Shown piece after piece: positions 24,891 through 32,991 of a stretch of 50,258 nucleotides of DNA; the first letter of the stretch is position 1, and each line of letters starts with the position of its first letter. The DNA is from AG1 sp035559775 (GTDB lineage: Archaea > Thermoproteota > Thermoprotei_A > Sulfolobales > AG1), in the NCBI GenBank assembly GCA_035559775.1, contig DATMAU010000017.1:1-50258 (forward strand), in the 5' to 3' direction. The notes beneath the pieces were generated by a model. The model searched no databases. It saw only the letters and a program-made list of their open reading frames with translations, and was not told the origin of the DNA. The translations under genes and the position numbers were made by a program.

Positions 24891-26174
24891 ATGATCCTGG
24901 GAGAGGTTATCGAGGTAGAAAGGGCTAGGGTAAAGACTCTTGTAGATGACAATATAATACCTAAAAGCGATGGGGATAAGATCCTATCATGCCTTGAGGA
25001 GCTTAAGAGAGAGCCGAAAAAGCTCCTAGAATATAGCGAGGCTGAGGATGTTTTCGAAGCGATCGAGCTATATCTACAGGATAGGATAGGAAGCACTGCA
25101 GGCTGGTTCTCTCTTGGGAGGAGTAGAAACGACCATATAGCCGCTATCCTTAGGCTAAAGACTAAAAAATACATAGCACGGATAATGCTTCTCATCATAA
25201 AGCTGAGAAGAACCCTGATAGAGAAAGCCAGGATCTATGCATCAACACTCTTCCCAGCATATACCCATACACGCGAGGCACAGCCAATAACGTTTGGACA
25301 CTATCTGCTAAGCATAGACGAAGAGCTCGAGGATCACTTAACCATGTTGGAAAAAACCCTCGAGATCGTTGATGTAATGCCACTGGGGGCCGGGGCTGTC
25401 GGAGGAACTACGGTGAACCTTGATAGGGATGAGATAGCAAAGGAGCTGGGCTTTGCCAGACATAGCAGGAACACACTCTACATGGTTTCGAGCAGGGGTT
25501 TCTTAATACTCCCACTTGGTATAGTTACCAGCCTGTTAGCCTTCCTAAGCAGGATCACACAGGATCTGATAATTCTATCAATGAGTAGATATGGTGTAAT
25601 AAAGATCCCCAACAAGCATACAGCCACAAGCAGCATAATGCCCCATAAGGTGAACCCAGTCACGCTCGAGATACTGAGAGCAAGGGCTGGCGAGTCTTTG
25701 GGGCTGTTTACATCTATTCTGGATATCTATAGAGCAACACCTAGCGGGTATAACCTGGATTTCCAGGAGATCAACAGGATCTCCTGGAGAATCTTTGACA
25801 ACGCTGTTGAAGGCCTAACAATATTGCACGACCTATTCAATAGCGTGGAGATCGATGAGAAGAGATCCGAGGAGATCTCGAGAGATCCCGAGTTATTAAC
25901 AGCAGATCTAGCCGAGATCCTGTCCATAGAGAAAGGAATACCCCATAGAGAAGCGCACAGAATTATAGCGGGCAAGATAAAGGAGAAAGGATCCAGAGGC
26001 TTGTTAGAAGAGTATCCACAGCTTAAAGACGCAATGAACTTCTTAGAGAAAAAAAGATTCAGAGGATCACCAAACCCCGAAGAGGTAAAGAAACTTGCTA
26101 ATGAGAAAGAGATAAGGCTGAGAGAGTATGAGGAAAGGCTTTCAGAGCTGTTGAAACAAGCTGGGACAAACTAG
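24891..26174 (+). CDS. argH: Argininosuccinate lyase
   Basis: At least 427 residues of the fumarase/aspartase superfamily enzyme that splits argininosuccinate to arginine and fumarate. Seen are SLGRSRNDH (about 78-86), HTREAQPITFGHYLL, and the flexible signature loop SSIMPHKVNPVTLE. ATG at 24891 is the first standard start in frame, but the codons before it (24822-24890) encode YREPLLGRENLNWYTSSLEY, the expected N-terminus of ArgH, and contain no ATG, GTG or TTG down from the stop at 24810. A GAGGAG ribosome binding site stands at 24811-24816. So translation probably begins near 24819-24822 with an unusual codon, or there is a base error. Confidence 0.93.
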   Translation: MILGEVIEVERARVKTLVDDNIIPKSDGDKILSCLEELKREPKKLLEYSEAEDVFEAIELYLQDRIGSTAGWFSLGRSRNDHIAAILRLKTKKYIARIMLLIIKLRRTLIEKARIYASTLFPAYTHTREAQPITFGHYLLSIDEELEDHLTMLEKTLEIVDVMPLGAGAVGGTTVNLDRDEIAKELGFARHSRNTLYMVSSRGFLILPLGIVTSLLAFLSRITQDLIILSMSRYGVIKIPNKHTATSSIMPHKVNPVTLEILRARAGESLGLFTSILDIYRATPSGYNLDFQEINRISWRIFDNAVEGLTILHDLFNSVEIDEKRSEEISRDPELLTADLAEILSIEKGIPHREAHRIIAGKIKEKGSRGLLEEYPQLKDAMNFLEKKRFRGSPNPEEVKKLANEKEIRLREYEERLSELLKQAGTN

Positions 26175-26583
26175 ATGCTAAGCCATCCGCTTTTCTGTTT
26201 CTCCTTACCTGAAATTACATCCAGGATCACTTGCTCAAACATTAAAGACTTTTTTGTCAATTATGAATAAACTTCCTCAACACCTATTCATTATCAATGG
26301 GGTTATTTGAATTCAATCTAAGATCGCTATGGAGCTTCTTGGACATCCAAGCAATATATAATTCTGCCCCTGAGTGCTATTGCTTTCGTTAAGACCGTGC
26401 TATTTGGATCTCAGCGTTTTTGTATCTAGTAAACTCTAAGAGATCTATATGCTTTAAGAATCTTTCTTTAATTACTAGTAAAGAAAACGATCCAGCAAGC
26501 ACCTGACCTTTATTAAGGTATTGAAGGGTGTCGATAAGTTAAAGATATCAACATATGCAAAAATCTTCGATTTGCACAAGCTG
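26175..26583. other. Intergenic region after argH
   Basis: About 410 bases with no complete gene. On the minus strand around 26330-26400 a short open stretch (VLTKAIALRGRIIYCLD then a stop) resembles the end of a small nucleotidyltransferase, but has no other support and may be chance or a relic. Confidence 0.25.
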
Positions 26584-26676
26584 TTACCATTCCTCTTCTT
26601 CTTCCTCTTCCTCTTCTTCTTCGAATTCCTCCTCTTCCTCCTCGAACTCCTCCTCTTCCTCCTCGAACCTCTTCAT
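26584..26676 (-). CDS. Tiny glutamate-rich acidic peptide (30 residues)
   Basis: The minus strand encodes MKRF, six Glu, Phe, six Glu, Phe, eleven Glu, Trp and a TAA stop: 23 of 30 residues are Glu. The spacing of Phe every seventh residue follows an 18-base GAG/GAA/TTC unit. A TATA box TTTATATATAAG at about 26708-26719 would start the transcript about 10 bases before the ATG at 26676. The mixture of GAG and GAA codons argues for selection on the protein rather than a pure DNA repeat. The function is unknown; it may be an RNA-mimic or charge-based partner of a basic protein. Expression is unproven. Confidence 0.6.
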   Translation of the reverse strand: MKRFEEEEEEFEEEEEEFEEEEEEEEEEEW

Positions 26677-26707
26677 TTAAGCGACCCATGATATATCTGG
26701 AGAACAG

Positions 26708-26719
26708 CTTATATATAAA
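26708..26719 (-). promoter_or_regulatory. TATA box before the glutamate-rich peptide
   Basis: The minus strand reads CCGATTTATATATAAGC here, a strong archaeal TATA element. It is about 35 bases from the ATG at 26676, compatible with a leader of roughly 10 bases. No other minus-strand gene lies downstream before argH ends on the opposite strand, so the promoter would serve this small frame or a non-coding RNA. Confidence 0.5.
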
Positions 26720-26945
26720 TCGGTCCCGAACTAAGCGTTCTTCTTACACACGAGGCTCAGTTAATAAGTAATTCAAATCTGGCATAAATCTTTGCTACAC
26801 CAGACCTGTTCCTTTAACTATTATTCCTTTAAACACCACATCTATTCTAATATTGATTAGGATATAACTTTGATCTATTATTGATCGATGAATAAAGTAA
26901 TATTATAACTAGAGAGTAGATATACCATGGTGTGCTTCTTTGCTC

Positions 26946-27800
26946 ATGATAGGTAGAGAGGAGGTAGACTCAGTAGTAGATCCACGGGGTCTTGTAGATG
27001 ATATTAGAAACGTTTATCTATCCAACTACACAGCTTTTGAGAGAATCTCGAGCGTTGTTAGCGGATCCTGGCTTGGGATTATGAGAGGCTTTCACGAGGA
27101 ACTGGGGTTTCTGGTCAAAATAGTGGGGATTTTTCCCCGAGCATATCCAAGGGTTAGAGGCGTTGTAGTGGTTATAGATCATGTTACAGGCGATCTAAAG
27201 GCCCTGATAGATGGGTATAGCCTCACAGGCTGGAGAACGGCTGGGGCGTCGGCTCTCGCCCAGATCATTCTTGGAGGATATGGTATAGAGACCCTCGGGA
27301 TCATAGGCGCAGGGACGCAGGCCCTCTACCACCTGAGGGTCTTCACTAAGCTCTTTAGAATCGGTAGGATCTTGATAAGCACAAGAAGCCCCGAAAAGGC
27401 TAGGGGTCTTGTAAGAGAGTTTGGGGCAGAGCAGATATCAACAAAGGATCTTAATGCAACCGCCACAACAGTTATAGCTGCGACAAACTCTACAGAACCA
27501 GTAGTAATAGGGGATCTTTTATCGCCAGGCTCAATAGTAATTTCGGTCGGTGCTCCAAAGCCTGTGAGGGAGCTTGATGAGAGAACTATTCAGAGGGCTG
27601 GATGTGCGTTGGTAGACACGCGCCAGGGGGTCTTGGAAGAGAGCGATGATGTGAAGGGGATAGAGGTAATAGAGATCGGCGAGGCGCTTAGGGGAAAGGA
27701 GTGTGTCTTTAGAGATATAAAGCTATACAAATCTGTGGGAACCTCTATACTGGATATTGCAGGAGCCCTCCATGTACTTAGAAGAATGGGTGTTAAGTGA
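26946..27800 (+). CDS. Ornithine cyclodeaminase / mu-crystallin family protein
   Basis: About 284 residues. It has the family's dinucleotide-binding GIIGAGTQALYHL (about 121-133) and the flanking DGYSLTGWRTAGASALA and YKSVGTSILDIAGA signatures. Members act as ornithine cyclodeaminase, alanine dehydrogenase or imine reductases using NAD(P). Proximity to argG-argH suggests a link to ornithine or arginine metabolism but does not prove it. Starts at ATG 26946; a TTG two codons earlier at 26940 is also in frame. A TATTATAACT box is about 30 bases upstream. Confidence 0.88.
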   Translation: MIGREEVDSVVDPRGLVDDIRNVYLSNYTAFERISSVVSGSWLGIMRGFHEELGFLVKIVGIFPRAYPRVRGVVVVIDHVTGDLKALIDGYSLTGWRTAGASALAQIILGGYGIETLGIIGAGTQALYHLRVFTKLFRIGRILISTRSPEKARGLVREFGAEQISTKDLNATATTVIAATNSTEPVVIGDLLSPGSIVISVGAPKPVRELDERTIQRAGCALVDTRQGVLEESDDVKGIEVIEIGEALRGKECVFRDIKLYKSVGTSILDIAGALHVLRRMGVK

Positions 27801-27918
27801 AATAGAGCTCCAAAGAGCACTATATCTACTGCCTTACACTCTACAAAGAATGTTTACAGCTTTATGTTAGGTTCTAGATATTTACCTTACAACGTATTTA
27901 GCTATAAGGGGATACTCT

Positions 27919-28230
27919 ATGTCAGCTCCAGATATCTCTGTCGAGAAGACCCGTAGAGGTGTTAGGATAGTTAATAAGAGCAATAGGAGGATAAAGGTTG
28001 TGACAATTACCCTCATCTATAGATATACTGTCACGTCGGCAACAACCAAAGCCCAGAGCGAGTCTCCATATATCTCTAAAACGGGGTCTGAGAGGATAGA
28101 TCCTATGAAAGATCTAGATCCTGGATCCTCGTTTGAGGTTGAGTTCTACCCACCAGATATACTTGTATCTATAGAGCTTGTGGTTGAGAGCGATAAGGCC
28201 AGGCATATTATATCAAGAAACCTCGTGTGA
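27919..28230 (+). CDS. Conserved small hypothetical protein
   Basis: A 103-residue protein that I do not recognise. It looks like a small beta-sandwich: IRIVNKSNRRIKV-like strands (VRIVNKSNRRIKVVTITLIY), a Gly-Ser-Ser turn and FEVEFYPPDILVSIELVV. It has no signal peptide or cysteine. It overlaps the next gene by 4 bases (GTGA) and so begins the run of tightly packed genes leading to ribB-ribC-ribH. Confidence 0.7.
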   Translation: MSAPDISVEKTRRGVRIVNKSNRRIKVVTITLIYRYTVTSATTKAQSESPYISKTGSERIDPMKDLDPGSSFEVEFYPPDILVSIELVVESDKARHIISRNLV

Positions 28231-28577
28231 AACTAATGCTACGCAGAGATATGGTTTGGAGAAGAATCCCAGCTGTTTTGGTGCTAATAGTATTAGCTCT
28301 TTTTATAGGATGGCTAGGAGGAGTATCACTTACATGTCTAGCTGAATCGGTTACTATCAGCGGGGCTATAACTAGTAGTGCGGGAGCCAATAACCCCTTA
28401 CAGTCTGATAATATCTTTCACAGTTTGGCAAGGGATTACAATATATTCCCAACAGTTATTGGGATAATAATAGGTATTATACTGGTTATTGCTGGGATAG
28501 CCTATCGTATTGGCTATAATAGACCTGGTGGTGAAAAAGTTATAGTGGAGAGAGATGGTAGATTGGGAGAGAGTTAG
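28227..28577 (+). CDS. Small two-helix membrane protein upstream of ribB
   Basis: The 116-residue protein has two hydrophobic helices, at about residues 13-34 (RIPAVLVLIVLALFIGWLGG) and 77-93 (IGIIIGIILVIAGIAY), joined by a Ser/Thr-rich loop. No family is recognised. Its start overlaps the previous gene by 4 bases and its end overlaps ribB by 23 bases, so it is translationally coupled to the riboflavin genes. A role in riboflavin-related transport is possible from context only. Confidence 0.68.
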   Translation: MKLMLRRDMVWRRIPAVLVLIVLALFIGWLGGVSLTCLAESVTISGAITSSAGANNPLQSDNIFHSLARDYNIFPTVIGIIIGIILVIAGIAYRIGYNRPGGEKVIVERDGRLGES

Positions 28578-29226
28578 GAGAGATCTGCTGGCTGGAAGGC
28601 CTATTCTCCTCTACGACTTTGCTGGGCGTGAGGAGGAGGTTGATATGGTCTTTTACGCGGGATCCATTGATTATCGAAGCATATATACGCTCAGAAGAGA
28701 AGCCGGCGGTCTTATATGCCATGCAGTATCAGAGGCTGTGGCAAAAGAGCTGGGTCTCCCCTACCTAAGCGATCTGTTATCATCGATATCCCAGCTCTCA
28801 GGCCTCACATCTAGAAGGCTTAGATATGGTGACGCACCACCATATTCGATCTATATAAACCACTTCTCAGTAAGGACAGGAATATCTGATAAGGATAGGG
28901 CTCTAACTATAAGAAGGTTCCACGATGTTGTGGAACTAGTAGTATCAGGTGCTCCTGAGGAGGCCAGGAGGATCTTTTACAGCGAATTCGTAGCCCCAGG
29001 ACATGTTCCCGTGCTAGTGAGCAGGGGTATAGGTAAAAGGAAAGGACATACGGAGCTAAGCATAGCTATCGCAGAGAAGCTAGGGCTTGCTCCAAGCGTT
29101 ATTATAGCTGAGATGCTCGATGAGGGCGACTCCATGGCTCTTGAGAAGGCTGAGAAATACGCTGCTGAGAAAGGCCTTGTACTGATCAAGGGTGACGAGA
29201 TCCTCAGGGAGGTTGGGGGTGTATGA
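28555..29226 (+). CDS. ribB: 3,4-dihydroxy-2-butanone 4-phosphate synthase
   Basis: The 223-residue enzyme converts ribulose 5-phosphate to the four-carbon unit of riboflavin. The acidic loop REEEVDMVFYAG (about 25-36) holds the metal-binding Glu, and GHVPVLVSRGIGKRKGHTELS contains the His of the active site. The length and the gap after GGLICHAVS fit the archaeal form. ATG start at 28555 within the previous gene; the end overlaps ribC by 4 bases. Confidence 0.92.
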   Translation: MVDWERVRRDLLAGRPILLYDFAGREEEVDMVFYAGSIDYRSIYTLRREAGGLICHAVSEAVAKELGLPYLSDLLSSISQLSGLTSRRLRYGDAPPYSIYINHFSVRTGISDKDRALTIRRFHDVVELVVSGAPEEARRIFYSEFVAPGHVPVLVSRGIGKRKGHTELSIAIAEKLGLAPSVIIAEMLDEGDSMALEKAEKYAAEKGLVLIKGDEILREVGGV

Positions 29227-29693
29227 GGAAAATAGGAGTTGTTGATACAACCTTCTCTAGAGTCGACATGGCCTCCCCAGTAATCGAGGTGATAAGATCC
29301 AAAATATCTGACGCTAAGATCGTGAGATACACAGTACCAGGGATCAAGGATATACCGGTCGCTGCTAAAAAGCTGATCGAGGAGGAGGGGTGCGATATAG
29401 TAATAACCCTCGGGTGGGTGGGAAAAACCCTTACAGACAAGCTAAGCTATCTAGCCCTCAGCATCGGGTTAATCAATGTCCAGCTAATGACTAATAAGCA
29501 CGTTATAGACGTTACTGTGCATGAGGATGAGGCTGAGAGCGAGGAGGAGCTCTACAGAATAGCTATAGATAGATCTAGGAAACACGCTGAAAACCTTGTC
29601 GAGCTGCTCGTGAGGGGGAGAGAGGCTCTTACTAAAAAGGCTGGCAAGGGTATTAGGCAGGGATACCCGGATGTCGGGCCAATCAGGGAGTGA
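29223..29693 (+). CDS. ribC: Riboflavin synthase, archaeal type
   Basis: A 156-residue protein of the archaeal riboflavin synthase family, which is related to lumazine synthase rather than to bacterial riboflavin synthase. Markers are MRKIGVVDTTFSRVDMA at the start, YTVPGIKDIPVAAKKL, and LMTNKHVIDVTVHEDEA. It turns two 6,7-dimethyl-8-ribityllumazine molecules into riboflavin. ATG start overlapping ribB by 4 bases; overlaps ribH by 23 bases. Confidence 0.93.
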   Translation: MRKIGVVDTTFSRVDMASPVIEVIRSKISDAKIVRYTVPGIKDIPVAAKKLIEEEGCDIVITLGWVGKTLTDKLSYLALSIGLINVQLMTNKHVIDVTVHEDEAESEEELYRIAIDRSRKHAENLVELLVRGREALTKKAGKGIRQGYPDVGPIRE

Positions 29694-30138
29694 GGAGTGT
29701 AAGGAGCAGAAGATAGAGATAGCGATCGTTGTTTCCGAGTTTAACTATGATATAACGAGGATCATGCTTGAAAAAGCCGAGGATCATGCAAGATTCCTGG
29801 GAGCCGGTGTAAAGATCACAGCGAGAGCCCCTGGGACTTACGATATACCGGTACTTGTTAAGAAGATCTTGGAGAGAGGAGGCATAGACGCTATAGTAAC
29901 GTTGGGAGCAGTTATTGAGGGTGAGACAGAGCATGACGAGGTTGTGGCGCACCAAGCAGCTAGAAAGATAATGGATCTTAGCGTAGAATACGGTGTACCA
30001 GTAACACTAGGAATAATAGGTCCCGGGGCTACAAGGCTCCAGGCCCTGGAGAGAGCTGAGGAGTATGCCAGAAGGGCTGTTGAGGCTGCTGTAAAGCTTG
30101 TTAGAAGGATTAGAGAGATAGGGTGTGGCCAGAGCTAA
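29671..30138 (+). CDS. ribH: 6,7-dimethyl-8-ribityllumazine synthase
   Basis: The 155-residue protein is a lumazine synthase. FNYDITRIMLEKAEDHA follows the first strand, APGTYDIPV gives the phosphate and substrate loop, and GAVIEGETEHDEVVA carries the catalytic His region, as in the whole family. It forms large oligomers. ATG at 29671 within the ribC end. The following sucC open frame overlaps the end by 14 bases, but the real sucC start is probably further downstream. Confidence 0.94.
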   Translation: MSGQSGSEECKEQKIEIAIVVSEFNYDITRIMLEKAEDHARFLGAGVKITARAPGTYDIPVLVKKILERGGIDAIVTLGAVIEGETEHDEVVAHQAARKIMDLSVEYGVPVTLGIIGPGATRLQALERAEEYARRAVEAAVKLVRRIREIGCGQS

Positions 30139-30205
30139 GATTACCATCAGATCCGATCCCTCGAAAGCTTTAACCTCTTATTCAAACCACCATATGGGGT
30201 ATATC

Positions 30206-31348
30206 TTGAGGCTCTACGAGTTCGAGGGGAAAGAGATCTTCTCGAGATACGGCATAAAAATCCCGAAGGGAGTGCTGATCTCAAAACCGGATGAGGTGGC
30301 AAGAGCAATAGATCTGGTAGGAATCCCAGCTGTGCTCAAAGCACAAGTACTTGTCGGGGGTAGGGGTAAAGCTGGAGGAGTGAAGATCGCCAATAGCCAG
30401 GAAGATGCTCTTAGAATAGCGAGGGAGATGTTCTCGAGAGAGATAGGGGGTGTTAGGGTGAGAAGGATTCTTGTTGAAGAAGCAGTTAAGATTGCGAGAG
30501 AGCTCTACCTATCCATAACTATAGATAGAAGCCTGAGAAAATATGTCGTGCTCGGCTCGCTCGAGGGGGGTGTTGATATAGAGGAGATAGCAGCTAAAAA
30601 GCCAGAGTCTATCGTGAGGATCTATATAGACCCCCTGGTAGGACTTAAAAACTATCACTCGCGAGCCTTATCAGAAGGTATGGGGCTCAGTGGAGAGCTC
30701 GCATCCAAACTAGGCTCTGTGCTGAATTCCCTCTACAGGATTATGCTTGACTATGACGCGGATCTTGTAGAGATAAACCCGCTAGCTATAACCGAGACGC
30801 AAGATCTAGTTGCGCTGGACTCGAAGATAACGATAGACGATAATGCTCTATATAGGCATCAAGATCTACTCTCGGCTTTAGAGAATGATCCGAGAGATAT
30901 GGATGAAGACGAGATCATAGCCCGTAAACATGGCTTCACCTATGTAAAGCTCGAAGGAGACATAGGGATAATGGGCAACGGGGCTGGGCTTACCATGGCC
31001 TCAATGGATCTTGTGAAGCTATATGGCGGCAGGCCAGCCAGCTTCCTCGATATAGGGGGTGGGGCTAGCAGAGAAAGGGTTAAGGCAGCTTTAAAGATAC
31101 TTCTCAAGAGGCCTGATATTAAAAGCATATTTATAAACATCTATGGAGGTATAACCAAGTGTGATGAAGTAGCAGGAGGGATTGTTGAGGCTATCAAGGA
31201 AACAGGCTCTAATAAGAAGATCTTTGTGAGGCTTGTAGGAACAAGAGAGGAGGAGGGGAGAAAAATACTAGTGGAAAACGGCATAGGATATTTCACAGAC
31301 GACAACGACGCGGCTCTAGAAGCTGTGAGAGCTGTGGGTGGTAACTAA
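30206..31348 (+). CDS. sucC: Succinyl-CoA synthetase, beta subunit (ATP-grasp)
   Basis: About 380 residues. From TTG 30206 the protein begins MRLYEFEGKEIFSRYGI, the standard start of this family; a GGGGT lies about 8 bases before. The ATP-grasp domain covers roughly residues 1-230 (LKAQVLVGGRGKAGGVKIA; DADLVEINPLA) and the CoA-ligase domain the rest (FLDIGGGAS; NIYGGITKCDEVA). The open frame can be extended to 30125 (GTG), but the added residues do not look like the family. The alpha subunit gene, usually adjacent, is not next to it: the neighbouring gene is on the other strand. Confidence 0.92.
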   Translation: MRLYEFEGKEIFSRYGIKIPKGVLISKPDEVARAIDLVGIPAVLKAQVLVGGRGKAGGVKIANSQEDALRIAREMFSREIGGVRVRRILVEEAVKIARELYLSITIDRSLRKYVVLGSLEGGVDIEEIAAKKPESIVRIYIDPLVGLKNYHSRALSEGMGLSGELASKLGSVLNSLYRIMLDYDADLVEINPLAITETQDLVALDSKITIDDNALYRHQDLLSALENDPRDMDEDEIIARKHGFTYVKLEGDIGIMGNGAGLTMASMDLVKLYGGRPASFLDIGGGASRERVKAALKILLKRPDIKSIFINIYGGITKCDEVAGGIVEAIKETGSNKKIFVRLVGTREEEGRKILVENGIGYFTDDNDAALEAVRAVGGN

Positions 31349-31504
31349 TAGAAGCATCTCCCACAGATCTAACGTAAACCCGCTCCACAGGATCTTCTCT
31401 TCTTTACAGGCGAGGGCTTATCGGTGTGGAGATAGCTGCCTCGTATTTGGTGTGAGCATCTCTCCCCTAACTTTGCGATCCTTGCTCATAGCCTCTCGTT
31501 ATAT

Positions 31505-32362
31505 TTATAGAGACTCATACGTGTTTTTCATCAGGATAGCGTCTCCCTCTATATTGGGCGATTCAGAGATCACAACCCCCTTTGCTTTGAAATCCTTCAA
31601 TGCTCTCAATATATCCCTGTAATTGAGGTCTGACTCCTCTAGGTTTAGATGTTTTATCTCACCCCTGCTTCCATACTCTATGCCTGATATGTGTATATGC
31701 ATACTATCTAGAGCTATTCTCCCAAGCCTTTCTTCTAGCTTTGTAAGAACGCTCGATATCTCGCTATATGTGTTATACTTCCCAAGCGACCTGGCATGTA
31801 TGTGTGCAAAGTCTATAGCTGGCAGCACCATCTCTACATCCTCAGCTAGTGCTATTACCTCGTCAAGATCTCCGAACTCCGCGAGCCCTCCCATGGTTTC
31901 TGGTCTGATCCATATCTCGATCCCCTCATCCTTCAATACCTTTACTATATATTTCAAAGAGTCTCTAACCCTTCTATAAACCTCCTGGGGTGTGTTGTTT
32001 CCATAATAAGCTGGGTGGAATACTATGGAAAAGGCTCCGCTCTCGTTCCCCACCCTAGCTGTCTCGAGGATCCTCTGGATGCTTGCCCTCAGCTTATCCT
32101 GATCCTGTGAGTTTAGGTTAATATAGTAAGGAGCATGGGCCGTGAGGATCACACCAAGGCTGCTTGCCAAAGCCCTTACCTCCTGGGCTGTGGATCTGCT
32201 CATCTTCACACCTCTAACGAACTCCAGCTCCATCGCGCCTAGGCCGAGCTCTTTAACTCTCCTTATACCATCGAGTGAGGTCTTTTTAGGGGTTGAGAGC
32301 GGTATCCCAGCTGTTCCGAATACAAGCTTATCTATGCTCTTCACGGTCAATACCACCAACAT
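31505..32362 (-). CDS. Endonuclease IV-like (AP endonuclease 2 family) protein
   Basis: A 285-residue TIM-barrel protein with the metal-ligand pattern of endonuclease IV: TAHAPYYINL (about 85), VFHPAYYG, IRPETMGG with Glu, AIDFAHIHAR and HISGIEYG. It would cut DNA at abasic sites, using three metals; sugar-isomerase relatives cannot be excluded. The start is TTG at 32362 or GTG at 32344. It overlaps the thioredoxin-like gene upstream by up to 35 bases, so they are one unit. It converges on sucC. Confidence 0.82.
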   Translation of the reverse strand: MLVVLTVKSIDKLVFGTAGIPLSTPKKTSLDGIRRVKELGLGAMELEFVRGVKMSRSTAQEVRALASSLGVILTAHAPYYINLNSQDQDKLRASIQRILETARVGNESGAFSIVFHPAYYGNNTPQEVYRRVRDSLKYIVKVLKDEGIEIWIRPETMGGLAEFGDLDEVIALAEDVEMVLPAIDFAHIHARSLGKYNTYSEISSVLTKLEERLGRIALDSMHIHISGIEYGSRGEIKHLNLEESDLNYRDILRALKDFKAKGVVISESPNIEGDAILMKNTYESL

Positions 32363-32861
32363 TCTTCCCGGTAAGGTTTATAAGGGCTCTCAAGATATGC
32401 TCCTGGCTGAATATAGATGTACCCAGATCCTCTACTATATCTCTGACCACGTGCACAGACCCGTCGAGATCTATTTTTACGAGGAGCAGCTTTGGTGTTG
32501 CTGTAACGTTGAAAAGTGTGAAGAGCTTCCTCGCCACGGGATCCGTGCATTTGGTTGTAAACCAGTCACACACGACCTTTATATGAGTAATTCTAGCAAA
32601 CTCCCCACCAGCGCTTTTTAAAGCGTTTTCGAATAATGGGTAGAACTTCCTGCAGGATGGGCATAGGTTGTTATGGAAATAGATTAGATAGTAATCCGCC
32701 TTGCTAAACAGCTCTCCCTCTCTATCGATATTCTGTTTGACATAGAGCCCTTCTTTCCATATATATACACCGTTCTCAAAAGATACCCCTCCAGCTCGGG
32801 CAAGCTTGAATATCTTTGCTATGAGGCTGGCTATTCTTCTCACCACAAACCATACCCACAC
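32328..32861 (-). CDS. Thioredoxin-like protein with CPSC and VCDWFT-C motifs
   Basis: Paralog of the protein at 22228-22797. YLIYFHNNLCPSCRKFYPLF holds the redox CxxC, and HIKVVCDWFTTKCTDPVAR holds the second Cys pair. The open frame extends back to 33053, but that part overlaps the start of lysS and looks non-coding, so I favour a start at GTG 32861 or 32846, giving about 170 residues. The beginning is mildly hydrophobic (WVWFVVRRIASLIAKIF) and may be a short membrane anchor. It is followed by the endonuclease IV-like gene, overlapping its start. Confidence 0.72.
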   Translation of the reverse strand: MWVWFVVRRIASLIAKIFKLARAGGVSFENGVYIWKEGLYVKQNIDREGELFSKADYYLIYFHNNLCPSCRKFYPLFENALKSAGGEFARITHIKVVCDWFTTKCTDPVARKLFTLFNVTATPKLLLVKIDLDGSVHVVRDIVEDLGTSIFSQEHILRALINLTGKNVGGIDREEHR

Positions 32862-32991
32862 CGTATTTTCATCTAATCTAGCTATATCTTTAGAGGAAAG
32901 GATCTTTGGAGGATATATGGGATCGCAGTTTGGTTGATAACCTCCATAGTCCCCCGCATTGTGATCGCCGAGCTCGATGCTTATTTGATAT

